Part shown: in pieces, positions 1-10,185 of the stretch
How positions within the stretch are numbered: the first letter of the stretch is position 1
Layout of the letters: every line of letters begins with the position of its first letter
NCBI GenBank assembly: GCA_030705665.1
Contig: JAUZQA010000004.1
Coordinates: 1 to 27,359, forward strand
Direction of reading: 5' to 3'
Length of the DNA: 27,359 nucleotides
Source: Bacillota bacterium
GTDB taxonomy: Bacteria; Bacillota; Bacilli; Bacillales_B; DSM-18226
Position numbers and translations under genes: made by a program
The notes under the pieces: model-generated
Databases searched by the model: none
What the model was told of the DNA's origin: nothing
What the model saw: the letters and a program-made list of their open reading frames with translations, nothing else

Positions 1-1403
1 ACGACTAAACCTTCCTCAGAAAGAATTCTGCGGTCACGTAGAACGATATTGCCGATATCTCCGATACCACTTCCATCGATGTAAATAGAGCCGGAAGGAA
101 CTTTACCAGCTACCTGAGCGGAGTCACTAGAGAGAGCCAAAACTTCCCCGTTATCCATAAGGAAACAGTTTTCTTCATTTACTCCGCAATCAACCGCAAG
201 TTTTGCATGCATTCTTTGCATTCGATATTCACCATGGATTGGCATAAAAAACTTAGGCTTGATTAAGCGAAGCATCAATTTTTGCTCTTCTTGACCGCCA
301 TGCCCAGAGGTATGAATGTTATTTAACTTACCATGGATTACCTCTGCTCCGGCACGGAAAAGCATATTAATGGTTCTGCTGACACTGACTGTATTCCCTG
401 GAATAGGTGAAGAGGAAAATACCACTGTATCCCCTGGAATTATTTGAATTTGTCGGTGTGTGCCGTTAGCAATCCTTGAAAGGGCAGCCATCGGTTCACC
501 TTGACTTCCGGTACAGAGAATCGTTACTTTATTTGCCGGCAGTCGATTGATTTGCTGGGCATCAATAAAGGTATCTTTTGGGGCTGTAACATAGCCTAAA
601 TCAAGACCGATATTGATCGCAGCTTCCATGCTTCTTCCAAAAACAGCAACTTTTCTGCCATTGACAACTGCCGCTTCTACCACTTGCTGAAGCCTATGGA
701 TATTGGAAGCGAATGTTGCAAAGATCACGCGTCCTTCAACTTTACGGAAAATATCATCAATACTTTCGCCAACCCGCCGCTCTGACATGGTAAACTCAGG
801 TACTTCACTATTAGTACTGTCAGAAAGCAAGCATAGAACGCCTTCCTTTCCAATCTCGGCTATTTTTGTTAAGTTCGCAGGTTCACCAACTGGGGTGAAA
901 TCGAATTTAAAATCACCTGTATGGACAATTTGACCTGGAGGTGTTTTAACAACAATACCATATGAATCAGGGATACTATGGGTCGTCCGAAAGAAGGTAA
1001 CGGATGTTTTGCGGAATTTGATTACATCGTCTTCTTTGATTTCAATCAACTTTGCATTTCTTAGGAGACCATGCTCTTCTAGTTTGTTCTTAATTAACCC
1101 AAGTGCAAGTTTTCCTCCATAAATAGGTACATTTACTTGCTTTAAAAGATAGGGAATACCACCAATGTGGTCTTCGTGACCGTGGGTGACAAATAACCCT
1201 TTGACTTTTTCTGCATTTTTAACGATATAAGTATAATCCGGAATGACATAATCAATGCCTAATAGCTCGTCCTCGGGAAATTTTATACCGGCATCAATTA
1301 AAATAATTTCATCCTGGAATTGTACTGCATATGTGTTTTTGCCAATTTCGCCTAATCCCCCCAGGGCAAAAACAGCAGTTTGATCATTCTTAACAAATTT
1401 CAT
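1..1403 (-). CDS. rnjA: Ribonuclease J1 (3' end cut by the window edge)
   Basis: RNase J1 is a metallo-beta-lactamase/beta-CASP ribonuclease with 5'-to-3' exonuclease and endonuclease activity, central to mRNA turnover and rRNA maturation in Bacilli. About 467 codons are present, starting [16 protein letters not shown]; about 90 C-terminal residues of a roughly 555-residue protein lie off the window. The zinc-binding motif HGHEDHIGG sits at about residues 74-82 (His74, His76, Asp78, His79), and HTGDFKFD follows about 90 residues later. The frame is open from the ATG at 1403 to the edge, so I see no frameshift. The start is 6 nt after the rpoY stop codon; GGAGAT within the end of rpoY serves as its ribosome binding site, so the two genes are probably translationally coupled. 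Identification is firm. Confidence 0.96.
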   Translation of the reverse strand, partial: MKFVKNDQTAVFALGGLGEIGKNTYAVQFQDEIILIDAGIKFPEDELLGIDYVIPDYTYIVKNAEKVKGLFVTHGHEDHIGGIPYLLKQVNVPIYGGKLALGLIKNKLEEHGLLRNAKLIEIKEDDVIKFRKTSVTFFRTTHSIPDSYGIVVKTPPGQIVHTGDFKFDFTPVGEPANLTKIAEIGKEGVLCLLSDSTNSEVPEFTMSERRVGESIDDIFRKVEGRVIFATFASNIHRLQQVVEAAVVNGRKVAVFGRSMEAAINIGLDLGYVTAPKDTFIDAQQINRLPANKVTILCTGSQGEPMAALSRIANGTHRQIQIIPGDTVVFSSSPIPGNTVSVSRTINMLFRAGAEVIHGKLNNIHTSGHGGQEEQKLMLRLIKPKFFMPIHGEYRMQRMHAKLAVDCGVNEENCFLMDNGEVLALSSDSAQVAGKVPSGSIYIDGSGIGDIGNIVLRDRRILSEEGLV

Positions 1404-1409
1404 AAATTA

Positions 1410-1619
1410 TCAAATCTCCAATACTTTAAAGTGTTCGTTTTGTTTTTCATATTCTAAGTATGCTCCTGTAACAGGCTTGACATATTCGATGTTATACGCG
1501 CGATCTGCTAATTTCTTGCGAACATCTCTTTCCGACTCTCCATTGATAAACAACGTTTGCGTATTTTCTCTGACCGGTACTTGGTGCATACTTTCCTGAT
1601 AAAATACTTTGAATAACAT
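1410..1619 (-). CDS. rpoY: RNA polymerase epsilon subunit
   Basis: This 69-residue protein (MLFKVFYQE..., ending HFKVLEI) matches RpoY (YkzG, DUF1447), the small epsilon subunit of RNA polymerase in Firmicutes, which binds near the beta' jaw. The family has no catalytic residues. Two longer starts are possible in frame (1640 and 1625), but the ATG at 1619 stands 8 nt after AGGAG and gives the usual length for the family; the ATG at 1625 is too close to the ribosome binding site. It is followed by rnjA with a 6-nt gap, the standard Bacillus arrangement. Confidence 0.93.
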   Translation of the reverse strand: MLFKVFYQESMHQVPVRENTQTLFINGESERDVRKKLADRAYNIEYVKPVTGAYLEYEKQNEHFKVLEI

Positions 1620-1653
1620 TTTCATCGCTCCTAACTCCACAATAACTTTTTCT

Positions 1654-1682
1654 ATTATATAAAAAATTTACATCTTTTTCAT
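1654..1682 (-). promoter_or_regulatory. Candidate sigma-A promoter for rpoY-rnjA
   Basis: On the minus strand a perfect TATAAT (-10; 1659 to 1654) is preceded by a 17-nt spacer and a weak -35 ATGAAA (1682 to 1677). Transcription would start about 30 nt before the rpoY start. The -10 is convincing and the -35 is poor, so the exact promoter is uncertain. Confidence 0.4.
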
Positions 1683-1772
1683 ATTATTTCATAACAAATC
1701 CATTAGTTGGCAGGGATGTTTGTGAAAAAAGTGTAAAAAAGATCGCTATTAAACAAATTTACAATAAGGAAG

Positions 1773-1798
1773 GAGCCCTTCGCAACTTTGAAGGGCTC
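1773..1798 (-). terminator. Hairpin after the 23-codon gene
   Basis: A perfect 9-bp inverted repeat, GAGCCCTTC and GAAGGGCTC, with an 8-nt loop lies 7 bases beyond the stop codon of the small gene at 1806-1877. On the minus strand it is followed by the only moderately U-rich CTTCCTTATTGT. It may be a modest terminator or a 3'-protecting stem. It also separates the small gene from the rpoY promoter. Confidence 0.55.
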
Positions 1799-1805
1799 AA
1801 AATTT

Positions 1806-1877
1806 TTAAGCGATAGATTTTTTTCGTAATAAATCTTTCCACTGTTTTAAAAGCTTACTTCTTAGCTTCTTCAACAT
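1806..1877 (-). CDS. Putative 23-residue cationic amphipathic peptide
   Basis: I do not recognise this peptide. It begins MLKKLRSKLLKQWKDL and ends RKKSIA. It holds 9 Lys/Arg against one Asp, with Leu, Ile and Trp spaced to form an amphipathic helix. Support for it being real: AAGGAG (1892 to 1887) stands 9 nt before the ATG within AAGGAGATGACC, close to the ideal ribosome binding site; a promoter-like TTTACA-16-TAAAAT lies just upstream; a strong hairpin follows the stop codon. So the unit looks like a complete independent gene. It could be a small membrane-associated regulator, a toxin or antimicrobial-type peptide, or a leader peptide. No function can be assigned. Confidence 0.55.
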   Translation of the reverse strand: MLKKLRSKLLKQWKDLLRKKSIA

Positions 1878-1899
1878 AGTGGTCATCTCCTTACCTCTT

Positions 1900-1927
1900 A
1901 TTTTATACGATCCTTGTCCAATGTAAA
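1900..1927 (-). promoter_or_regulatory. Candidate sigma-A promoter of the 23-codon gene
   Basis: Minus-strand TTTACA (1927 to 1922), 16-nt spacer, TAAAAT (1905 to 1900). Transcription would begin near 1893, immediately before the ribosome binding site, giving a leader of only about 16 nt. A shifted reading, TATAAA with a 14-nt spacer, is less likely. Confidence 0.45.
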
Positions 1928-2046
1928 GAAGCCTGGCCTATTTCATGGATTTTTTTAAGAAAAAACAGCTTCTTTTTGTTATTAGTATATGATTAGTTTG
2001 CGGATTTTTTCATGGATAAAGATGGAATTACCGTTCTTTTACCAAA

Positions 2047-2075
2047 TTGACAAATTTTAAACAAAAGTTTAATCT
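2047..2075 (+). promoter_or_regulatory. Candidate sigma-A promoter of the HAD phosphatase gene
   Basis: Perfect -35 TTGACA (2047-2052), 17-nt spacer, -10 TAATCT (2070-2075), 55 nt before the ykrA-like start codon. Together with the facing promoter of the 23-codon gene it makes a divergent intergenic region. The rest of 1928-2130 shows no further clear signal. Confidence 0.55.
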
Positions 2076-2130
2076 TTAATTTTAGAAAATTATTTAATCA
2101 TTTCGGCCTTAGAAAAGGAGTCCAAAAATA

Positions 2131-2901
2131 ATGAAAAAAATTGTTTTTTTTGATATAGATGGAACTTTACTTGACCATGATAAAAACTTGCCTTTGAGTA
2201 CGAAACGAGCATTAAAGGAATTAAAAAGTAGTGGGGTATTTGTAGCAATTGCGACTGGAAGGGCACCATTTATGTTTGAAAGCCTGCGTGAGGAATTGGG
2301 GATCGATTCTTTTGTAAGCTTTAATGGCCAGTATGTTGTATTTGAAAATCAGGTTATATATCAAAATCCGCTTGATACAAATGAGCTTAGTTTATTTTTA
2401 AAAGAAACAAGAAAGAATAATCACCCGCTTGTTTTTTTGACCGAAAAAACGATGAAAGCTACTGTCGACCACCATTCTTTTATTGAGGAAAGCTTGGGTA
2501 CCCTTAAATTTCCTCATCCTGAAGAAGATGCGCACTTTTACCAAAATCGTAACATTTATCAATCATTGCTTTTCTGTGAACAACAGAAGGAACAATATTA
2601 CCGAATGGAGTATCCAAGTTTTAATTTTGTTCGTTGGCATCCTTATTCTGTCGACGTGCTTCCTGCGGGTGGTTCAAAAGCTGAGGGTATAAAGAAAATG
2701 ATCGAGCGCTTGAATTTTAAACTTGAGGATGTCTATGCATTTGGTGACGGCTTAAATGATATTGAAATGTTAAAAGCAGTTGGAACAAGTGTTGCCATGG
2801 GGAATGGTGTAGAAGAGGCAAAAAGGCATGCTAATGTCATTACCACTGATGTCGATAATGATGGAATTTGGAATGGCCTTAAAGAGTTAAAGTTAATATA
2901 A
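2131..2901 (+). CDS. ykrA: Cof-type HAD-IIB family phosphatase (YkrA-like)
   Basis: This is a cytoplasmic haloacid-dehalogenase-fold phosphatase of 256 residues, the usual Cof/HAD-IIB length. Motif I is FFDIDGTLL at residues 6-14 (nucleophile and acid/base aspartates), motif II is AIATGRA near residue 40, a lysine in SKAEGI near residue 185 serves as motif III, and motif IV is FGDGLNDIEML near residue 207. The region between motifs II and III is the C2 cap that determines substrate, probably a phosphosugar or other small phosphoester; the substrate cannot be read from sequence. AAAGGAG precedes the ATG at good spacing. It is single, with its own promoter and terminator. The position next to def and rnjA matches B. 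subtilis ykrA. Confidence 0.9.
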   Translation: MKKIVFFDIDGTLLDHDKNLPLSTKRALKELKSSGVFVAIATGRAPFMFESLREELGIDSFVSFNGQYVVFENQVIYQNPLDTNELSLFLKETRKNNHPLVFLTEKTMKATVDHHSFIEESLGTLKFPHPEEDAHFYQNRNIYQSLLFCEQQKEQYYRMEYPSFNFVRWHPYSVDVLPAGGSKAEGIKKMIERLNFKLEDVYAFGDGLNDIEMLKAVGTSVAMGNGVEEAKRHANVITTDVDNDGIWNGLKELKLI

Positions 2902-2929
2902 AAAGCCGGCCTCTTGGTCGGCTTTTTTT
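2901..2929 (+). terminator. Rho-independent terminator of ykrA
   Basis: Stem AAGCCGGCC (2903-2911) and GGTCGGCTT (2916-2924), one G-U pair, TCTT loop, then a run of seven T. It lies directly after the stop codon; the flanking A-run would let it work on the minus strand for def as well. Confidence 0.9.
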
Positions 2930-2945
2930 GCTGTTGAAAATGGAA

Positions 2946-3500
2946 TTACCTTTCAATCGCAATTGCATCAGGAATAGGTTTATATGGATCTTCTTTATCA
3001 ATGTGATCGTAGAACATGATTCCATTTAAATGATCAATTTCATGCTGGAATACAATAGCAGGCATTCCTTTAAGGCGAAGCTTTACTTCATTACCATCAA
3101 CATCGAAGCCCTTAATGGTTACTCTGGCATGCCGAGGGACATAACCGGGAATTGATTCGTCTACTGAAAGGCACCCCTCACCAGATAGAAGGTATGATTT
3201 TTCAACAGAATGGCTGACGACTTTCGGATTAAAAAGTGCATAACTATACAATTTACCTTTCTCATCGTGGACATGTATAGCAATCATCCGTTTTGAAACA
3301 TTTATTTGAGGGGCAGCCAGACCTATTCCGCCACGAAGCCCATATTCTGCAGCAATTTCTTCGTTTTGGCTGTTAATTACATATTCTAAAAGCTCATTAA
3401 GGATTCGTTTATCTTCGTCTGATGGCGGCATTTGAACCTCAGCAGCGACTTTTCTTAAGGTAGGATGACCATCACGAATAATTTCCTCCATCGTCAACAT
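2946..3500 (-). CDS. def: Peptide deformylase
   Basis: Removes the N-terminal formyl group from nascent proteins and is an iron- or zinc-dependent hydrolase acting at the ribosome exit. The three signature motifs are present: GIGLAAPQ at residues 58-65, EGCLSV at 108-113 with metal ligand Cys110, and HEIDHLNG at 153-160 with ligands His153 and His157 and catalytic Glu154. At 184 residues, with the long N-terminal insert, it is the Gram-positive type II form, like B. subtilis DefB (YkrB). Start at the ATG at 3500, 8 nt after GGAGTGA. It is transcribed convergently with ykrA. Confidence 0.96.
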   Translation of the reverse strand: MLTMEEIIRDGHPTLRKVAAEVQMPPSDEDKRILNELLEYVINSQNEEIAAEYGLRGGIGLAAPQINVSKRMIAIHVHDEKGKLYSYALFNPKVVSHSVEKSYLLSGEGCLSVDESIPGYVPRHARVTIKGFDVDGNEVKLRLKGMPAIVFQHEIDHLNGIMFYDHIDKEDPYKPIPDAIAIER

Positions 3501-3677
3501 GACATTTTCACTCCAGTACTTGCAACGTTTTGCAGTTTTCTTTTCGTTTCATAACTTTCCGCGGGCACTCCCGCTTTTCTTTATAAGTCTATCAAATAAT
3601 TCATGAAAAGTTAACAAATGAATACATAATGAGTAGGTTATTAATTGATTAGAAAAAAGTCGATACCCAAAATCTTA

Positions 3678-3706
3678 TTATCACGTAATTAAAGTATGGT
3701 TATAGT
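3678..3706 (+). promoter_or_regulatory. Candidate sigma-A promoter of ykyA
   Basis: TTATCA (3678-3683), 17-nt spacer, TATAGT (3701-3706), about 30 nt before the ykyA start. The match is moderate and based only on spacing and similarity to the consensus. Confidence 0.35.
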
Positions 3707-3735
3707 AGAAATAATAATCATAATCGGAGGGAAAT

Positions 3736-4395
3736 ATGATTAGCCTGAGAATAACAAGTATACTTTTAATTGTAATCGTATCTAGCACTAGTCTATCGGG
3801 ATGTTTGCCACGGGAAAAAGCTGCTGAAAAACTATACTCAGTTCTTGAAAGTGTTGCTGGAAATGAAAAAGGCTTTGAACAAGTACAAGATCCGCTTGTC
3901 CAAAAAGAGAAAAAAGAAAAAACGCTCTATGATAAGATCGTTGAACTAAATACCAATCAGTATAATGACAAAGTCAAAATTTCTGATGAAGCTTTAACAA
4001 TGGTAAACGATCGAAAAAAATATATGGAAACAGAAACAAACAGTTTACAGCAATCAGAAAAAGAATTTAAAAAAGCAGAGCTTTTAATAAATAAAATGGA
4101 TGATAATAAATTAAAAAACGAAGCCAATCAGCTTTATGACCTAATGATCTCCCGCTATAAAGCCCATCAAGCTTTATCCAAAGAATATCTCACCGGAGTC
4201 TCGGAGGATCAAAAGCTATATACGATGTTTAAGAACAAAAATGCTTCAATCGAAAACCTGGAAGGGCAAATTGAAAAATTGAATTCAATTTACAAAAACA
4301 TATACTCAGCTAATGATCAATTTAATCAACTTACCCAGCAGTATAATGCAAAGAAACTTAAATTTTATAAAGACGCGGGACTTATAAAGGAATAA
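3736..4395 (+). CDS. ykyA: YkyA family lipoprotein
   Basis: This 219-residue protein has a signal peptide with a hydrophobic core at about residues 5-20 and a lipobox LSGC with Cys23 as the lipidated residue, so it should be anchored to the outer face of the membrane. The mature part is highly charged and rich in Lys, Glu, Asn and Gln with few aromatic residues, and should be almost entirely alpha-helical, probably coiled coil. It matches the YkyA family found between def and pdhA in Bacillus. In B. subtilis this position is also occupied by ykyA. Function is not established; a cell-wall or envelope role is only inferred. CGGAGGG before the ATG at 3736 supports this start. Confidence 0.85.
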   Translation: MISLRITSILLIVIVSSTSLSGCLPREKAAEKLYSVLESVAGNEKGFEQVQDPLVQKEKKEKTLYDKIVELNTNQYNDKVKISDEALTMVNDRKKYMETETNSLQQSEKEFKKAELLINKMDDNKLKNEANQLYDLMISRYKAHQALSKEYLTGVSEDQKLYTMFKNKNASIENLEGQIEKLNSIYKNIYSANDQFNQLTQQYNAKKLKFYKDAGLIKE

Positions 4396-4400
4396 TCATT

Positions 4401-4432
4401 AAAAGGATCAGCATATTGCTTGGTCCTTTTTA
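4401..4432 (+). terminator. Rho-independent terminator of ykyA
   Basis: A 10-bp stem AAAAGGATCA (4401-4410) and TGGTCCTTTT (4421-4430) with one T-G pair and a 10-nt loop, ending in T-rich sequence five bases after the stop codon. Confidence 0.8.
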
Positions 4433-4594
4433 ATTGTGTCAAGTTAACATTTGAGCATTTAGTGAACTTTTCTATAACAATTTGTGAAAACGAACTGTGT
4501 TTGTAATACAGATTTGAAAATAATATTAATACAGGTCGAATTTTGTCTTTTCTTCATAAAGAAGTTTTTTATAGTGTAAACTAGTGTTTATAAG

Positions 4595-4623
4595 TTGACG
4601 TGCGAAAAATGTTGATGTAAACT
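4595..4623 (+). promoter_or_regulatory. Candidate sigma-A promoter of pdhABCD
   Basis: -35 TTGACG (4595-4600), exact 17-nt spacer, -10 TAAACT (4618-4623). It is the best promoter-like sequence between the ykyA terminator and pdhA, and places transcription start near 4630, about 250 nt before pdhA. A second promoter closer to pdhA is not excluded. Confidence 0.5.
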
Positions 4624-5998
<1,375 letters not shown>

Positions 5999-6001
5999 AT
6001 C

Positions 6002-6979
6002 ATGGCTCAAATGACAATGATACAAGCAATCACTGATGCATTGCGTACAGAATTACGCAATGATCCTAATGTATTAATCTTTGGGGAAGACGTTGGTCTA
6101 AACGGCGGCGTTTTCCGTGCAACTGAAGGTTTACAAAAAGAATTTGGTGAAGATCGCGTGTTTGATACACCACTAGCAGAATCAGGAATCGGCGGATTGG
6201 CCTCAGGTCTAGTTCTACAAGGTTTCCGTCCAGTTCCAGAAATCCAATTCTTCGGATTTATTTTTGAAGTGTTTGACCAAATTGCTGGTCAGATGGCTCG
6301 TTTGCGCTATCGTACAGGTGGTAAATTTAATGCGCCAGTTACCATTCGTGCTCCATTCGGCGGAGGGGTACATACCCCTGATATGCATGCTGACAGTTTA
6401 GAAGGCTTAATGGCTCAATCTCCAGGATTGAAAGTTGTTATTCCATCTACTCCTTACGATGCAAAGGGATTACTAATATCTTCTATTCGTGATAATGATC
6501 CAGTTGTTTTCTTAGAACACATGAAATTATATCGTTCTTTCCGTCAAGACGTACCGGAAGAAGAGTATACAATTCCATTAGGAAAAGCAGACATCAAGCG
6601 TGAAGGGAAAGATATTTCCATTATTGCTTATGGTGCAATGGTACATGAAGCCCTAAAAGCTGCAGAAGAGTTAGAAAAGGAAGGCTATTCTGCAGAAGTA
6701 ATCGATTTACGAACAATTAGTCCGTTTGATACTGAAACAATTATTGGTTCAGTTGAAAAAACAGGCCGAGCAATCGTTGTTCAGGAAGCACAAAAACAAG
6801 CAGGGATTGCTGCGCATATTGTTGCAGAAATTAATGAGCGTGCAATTTTAAGTTTAGAGGCTCCTGTATTACGTGTTGCTGCACCTGACACTATATTTGC
6901 TTTCCCGCAGGCAGAAGCTGCTTGGCTTCCAAATTATAAAGATGTTTTGGAAACTGCCAAAAAAGTATTATCATTCTAA
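6002..6979 (+). CDS. pdhB: Pyruvate dehydrogenase E1 component, beta subunit
   Basis: Partner of PdhA in the alpha2-beta2 E1 enzyme; it supplies the transketolase-like pyrimidine-binding domain (about residues 1-180) and the C-terminal domain (about 195-320). Family motifs include IFGEDVG near residue 26, [11 protein letters not shown] near residue 55 and the [10 protein letters not shown] region near residue 83. At 325 residues it is full length. The ATG at 6002 comes 3 nt after the pdhA stop codon; its AAAGGAG lies at the end of pdhA, which suggests coupled translation and equal amounts of the two subunits. Confidence 0.97.
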   Translation: MAQMTMIQAITDALRTELRNDPNVLIFGEDVGLNGGVFRATEGLQKEFGEDRVFDTPLAESGIGGLASGLVLQGFRPVPEIQFFGFIFEVFDQIAGQMARLRYRTGGKFNAPVTIRAPFGGGVHTPDMHADSLEGLMAQSPGLKVVIPSTPYDAKGLLISSIRDNDPVVFLEHMKLYRSFRQDVPEEEYTIPLGKADIKREGKDISIIAYGAMVHEALKAAEELEKEGYSAEVIDLRTISPFDTETIIGSVEKTGRAIVVQEAQKQAGIAAHIVAEINERAILSLEAPVLRVAAPDTIFAFPQAEAAWLPNYKDVLETAKKVLSF

Positions 6980-7065
6980 TTATAGGGAGGGAGACTTTAT
7001 TGTCTGTTTCCCTCTTAAGCATTAATAAAATGGTGGAATAAAGAAATTTTAGGAGGGTGACCTTA

Positions 7066-8349
7066 GTGGCGTTTCAATTTAAGTTGCCAGACATTGGTGA
7101 GGGTATTCATGAAGGTGAAATCGTAAAGTGGTTTATTAAACCAGGCGATAAAGTACAGGAAGATGATGTGTTATGCGAAGTACAAAACGATAAAGCAGTT
7201 GTAGAGATTCCTTCTCCAGTTGAAGGTACGGTTTTAGAGGTTATGGTAGAAGAAGGAACTGTTGCAACTGTTGGACAAGTTCTTGTTTCATTTGATGCAC
7301 CTGGATATGAAGATTTAAAATTTAAAGGCGATGAAGAAGAAACTGAAGCTGCTCCAGCTCAGGAAGCAGCACCACAAGCTGCTGCAGAAGCACAGGCTCC
7401 AGCAGCCCAGGCTGAAGTTGATCCAAACCGCCGTGTTATCGCTATGCCTTCTGTACGTAAATATGCTCGTGAAAAAGGTGTAGATATTCGTTTAGTAGCA
7501 GGTTCTGGTGAAAACGGCCGTGTGTTAAAAACGGATATTGATGCCTTCCAAGGCGGAGCAGCACCAGCTGAGGCAGCAGCTCAAGCGGCAGTGGAAGTAC
7601 AGGTTGAGGCAGCAGCACCAGCACCGACACCAATTCCACAAGGGGAATATCCTGAAACACGTGAAAAAATGAGCGGAATTCGCAAAGCTATTGCAAAAGC
7701 AATGGTGAACTCAAAGCATACAGCTCCACACGTTACATTAATGGATGAAGTGGATGTAACAAAATTAGTGAAACACCGTAAGAAATTCAAGGAAGTTGCA
7801 GCGGCGAAAGGTATTAAGCTTACATTCTTACCATACGTTGTAAAAGCATTAACAAGTGCATTACGCGAATTCCCTGTCTTAAATACATCTTTGGATGATG
7901 CAACAAGTGAAATCGTCCATAAGCATTACTATAATATCGGTATTGCTGCTGACACTGAAAAAGGTCTATTAGTTCCAGTTGTTAAAGATGCAGATCGCAA
8001 GTCAGTATTCAATATTTCTAATGAAATTAACGAACTTGCAACAAAAGCTCGTGATGGTAAATTAGCTCCAAATGAAATGAAGGGTGCATCATGTACGATT
8101 TCAAACATTGGTTCTGCTGGCGGTCAATGGTTCACACCGGTTATTAACCATCCAGAGGTTGCCATTCTTGGGGTTGGCCGTATCGCTGAGAAACCAATTG
8201 TGCGCGATGGAGAAATTGTGGCAGCACCTGTTCTTGCCCTATCATTAAGCTTCGACCACCGAATGATCGATGGAGCTACCGCACAGAATGCAATGAACCA
8301 CATCAAACGATTATTAAACGACCCAGAACTATTGTTAATGGAGGCGTAA
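7066..8349 (+). CDS. pdhC: Pyruvate dehydrogenase E2, dihydrolipoamide acetyltransferase
   Basis: E2 forms the core of the complex and moves acetyl groups from E1 to CoA. The order is a single lipoyl domain (about residues 3-77, lipoylated Lys43 in NDKAVVEI), an Ala/Pro/Glu-rich flexible linker (about 84-118), a peripheral subunit-binding domain (about 122-162, [17 protein letters not shown]), a second Ala/Pro linker (about 163-195) and the catalytic domain with SFDHRMIDG (His398, Asp402). The start is the GTG at 7066, 6 nt after GGAGGGTGA, giving 427 residues; the earlier GTG at 7057 lies inside the ribosome binding site. It is separated from pdhB by 86 nt holding a hairpin. Confidence 0.97.
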   Translation: MAFQFKLPDIGEGIHEGEIVKWFIKPGDKVQEDDVLCEVQNDKAVVEIPSPVEGTVLEVMVEEGTVATVGQVLVSFDAPGYEDLKFKGDEEETEAAPAQEAAPQAAAEAQAPAAQAEVDPNRRVIAMPSVRKYAREKGVDIRLVAGSGENGRVLKTDIDAFQGGAAPAEAAAQAAVEVQVEAAAPAPTPIPQGEYPETREKMSGIRKAIAKAMVNSKHTAPHVTLMDEVDVTKLVKHRKKFKEVAAAKGIKLTFLPYVVKALTSALREFPVLNTSLDDATSEIVHKHYYNIGIAADTEKGLLVPVVKDADRKSVFNISNEINELATKARDGKLAPNEMKGASCTISNIGSAGGQWFTPVINHPEVAILGVGRIAEKPIVRDGEIVAAPVLALSLSFDHRMIDGATAQNAMNHIKRLLNDPELLLMEA

Positions 8350-8353
8350 GGAA

Positions 8354-9766
8354 ATGGTAGTTGGAGATTTCCCAATTGAAACAGATACTATAGTGATCGG
8401 TGCAGGACCTGGCGGATATGTTGCCGCCATCCGTGCTGCCCAATTAGGACAAAAAGTAACGATTGTTGAAAAAGAATATATGGGCGGCGTTTGTTTAAAT
8501 GTCGGCTGTATCCCTTCAAAAGCACTTATTGCTGCAGGTCACCGCTATGAAACAGCAAAGCATTCTGATGCTTATGGAATTACTGCAGAAAATGTAAAAG
8601 TTGATTTTACAAAGGTTCAAGAATGGAAAGCCAGTGTCGTGAATAAACTGACTGGCGGCGTTGAAGGATTACTTAAAGGAAATAAAGTTGAAATTGTTCG
8701 CGGTGAAGCTTTCTTTGTTGATAGTAATTCACTTCGTGTCATGGGCGAAAAAAATGCGCAAACTTACAATTTTAAAAATGCCATTATCGCAACAGGTTCA
8801 CGTCCAATTGAATTGCCAACATTTAAATTTTCAAAACGTGTCCTAAGTTCTACTGGTGCATTAAGCCTAAATGAAATTCCTGAAAAACTCGTTGTTATTG
8901 GCGGCGGCGTAATTGGAATCGAACTTGGCGGAGCATATGCAAACTTTGGTACGCAGGTAACCATTTTAGAGGGTGCAGACGAAATTTTAGGCGTTGGTTT
9001 TGAAAAACAAATGTCTGCTATTGTTAAGAAGAGTATGAAGAAAAAAGGTGTTGAATTCTATACCAAAGCAATGGCAAAAGGCGTAGAAGAAACAGAAAAT
9101 GGTGTTACTGTTACATTTGAAGTAAAAGGCGAAGAAAAGAAAATCGATGCCGATTACGTGTTTGTAATGGTTGGCCGCCGTCCGAATACAGATGAAATGG
9201 GCCTTGAACAAGCTGGCGTAAAAACTTCAGACCGCGGTATTATTGAAATTGATAAACAATGCCGTACAAACGTTCCTAATATTTATGCAATCGGTGATAT
9301 TGTTCCAGGTCCACAGTTAGCACATAAGGCATCATATGAAGCAAAAATTGCTGCAGAGGCCATTGCTGGAGAGCCATCTGAAATTGATTATATTGGTATT
9401 CCTGCGGTTGTTTTCTCTGATCCCGAGCTTGCAACAGTTGGTTATTCAGAACAACAAGCAAAAGATGAAGGCATTGAAGTTAAGACAGCGAAGTTCCCTT
9501 ACGCTGCGAACGGCCGCGCTCTTTCACTTGACAGCACTGACGGATTTGTAAAACTTGTAACTCGTAAAGAAGATGGACTTGTGATCGGCGCACAAGTTGC
9601 AGGCGCAAATGCTTCAGACATTATTTCTGAGTTAGGATTAGCTGTTGAAGCAGGAATGACTGCAGAGGACATTGCCATGACAATCCATGCACATCCAACT
9701 CTTGGAGAAATGACCATGGAAGCTGCAGAAGCTGCCCTTGGAAACCCAATTCATATGCTTAAATAA
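8354..9766 (+). CDS. pdhD: Dihydrolipoyl dehydrogenase (E3)
   Basis: This FAD enzyme reoxidises the dihydrolipoyl groups of E2 with NAD+. FAD-binding IGAGPGGY is at residues 15-22; the redox disulfide is in [13 protein letters not shown] (Cys47 and Cys52); NAD-binding [11 protein letters not shown] is near residue 184; the second FAD motif IYAIGDI is near residue 313; and the C-terminal HAHPTLGE (about residue 447) provides the catalytic His-Glu pair that acts across the dimer. At 470 residues it is full length. It begins 4 nt after the pdhC stop codon. It may also serve 2-oxoglutarate or branched-chain complexes if no other E3 exists in the genome. Confidence 0.97.
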   Translation: MVVGDFPIETDTIVIGAGPGGYVAAIRAAQLGQKVTIVEKEYMGGVCLNVGCIPSKALIAAGHRYETAKHSDAYGITAENVKVDFTKVQEWKASVVNKLTGGVEGLLKGNKVEIVRGEAFFVDSNSLRVMGEKNAQTYNFKNAIIATGSRPIELPTFKFSKRVLSSTGALSLNEIPEKLVVIGGGVIGIELGGAYANFGTQVTILEGADEILGVGFEKQMSAIVKKSMKKKGVEFYTKAMAKGVEETENGVTVTFEVKGEEKKIDADYVFVMVGRRPNTDEMGLEQAGVKTSDRGIIEIDKQCRTNVPNIYAIGDIVPGPQLAHKASYEAKIAAEAIAGEPSEIDYIGIPAVVFSDPELATVGYSEQQAKDEGIEVKTAKFPYAANGRALSLDSTDGFVKLVTRKEDGLVIGAQVAGANASDIISELGLAVEAGMTAEDIAMTIHAHPTLGEMTMEAAEAALGNPIHMLK

Positions 9767-9771
9767 TGATG

Positions 9772-9806
9772 AAAACGACTTTCCTCAATAGGGAAAGTCG
9801 TTTTTT
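9772..9806 (+). terminator. Terminator of the pdhABCD operon
   Basis: A perfect 13-bp stem AAAACGACTTTCC (9772-9784) and GGAAAGTCGTTTT (9792-9804), short loop, ending in a run of six T. Confidence 0.92.
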
Positions 9807-9891
9807 GTGCTTTAAATAGGGAATGAAGAAAATAACTGATTAAATCGGAACATATACTTTTTGTAAGAAGGAAATACATGGTGGTGGAGGT

Positions 9892-10140
9892 ATGAGAGTC
9901 TATGTTTTAATGATAATGCAATTTATGATCTGGAGCGGGTATACATTTGTTGAATGGCTTTCCGTTCATGATCAACTTGTTTATAAAGTCATTATGTTTT
10001 TTATTTTTTATTACCTGGCTTTTTCACTTGGCCGAATGGTAACAAGGTCCGGTCCTAAAGCGTTTTTTGTTACTTGCTCAAGCCTTTGCATCTATAGTTC
10101 ACTCCATTTTACTTTAGGTTATTACTTACCGCATTCATAA
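9892..10140 (+). CDS. Small multi-pass membrane protein, unrecognised
   Basis: An 82-residue hydrophobic protein with about three membrane segments (residues 3-21, 30-48 and 57-78) and basic residues in the middle loop (GRMVTRSGPK). I do not recognise the family. In B. subtilis the gene after pdhD is slp, a small lipoprotein, which this does not resemble. The start region is odd: GGAGG ends 1 nt before the ATG, too close for normal use, while an AAGGAA-preceded ATG at 9878 opens a five-codon frame whose TGA overlaps this start (ATGA). Translation may therefore be coupled. The open frame, membrane pattern and position make it a likely gene; function unknown. Confidence 0.6.
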   Translation: MRVYVLMIMQFMIWSGYTFVEWLSVHDQLVYKVIMFFIFYYLAFSLGRMVTRSGPKAFFVTCSSLCIYSSLHFTLGYYLPHS

Positions 10141-10156
10141 TCCACAAAAAAAGCCA

Positions 10157-10180
10157 ACAAAAAAGCTCCCAAGCGGGAGC
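10157..10180 (-). terminator. Terminator of the DUF1885-like gene
   Basis: On the minus strand GCTCCC, GCTT loop, GGGAGC (10180 to 10165) followed by six T. It sits just beyond the stop codon at 10186. Confidence 0.85.
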
Positions 10181-10185
10181 GTCTA

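Noticed and set aside
4480..4500. TTGTGAA-like sequence before pdhA considered as a Rex redox operator
   Set aside because: The right half does not form the TTCACAA inverted repeat that Rex needs.
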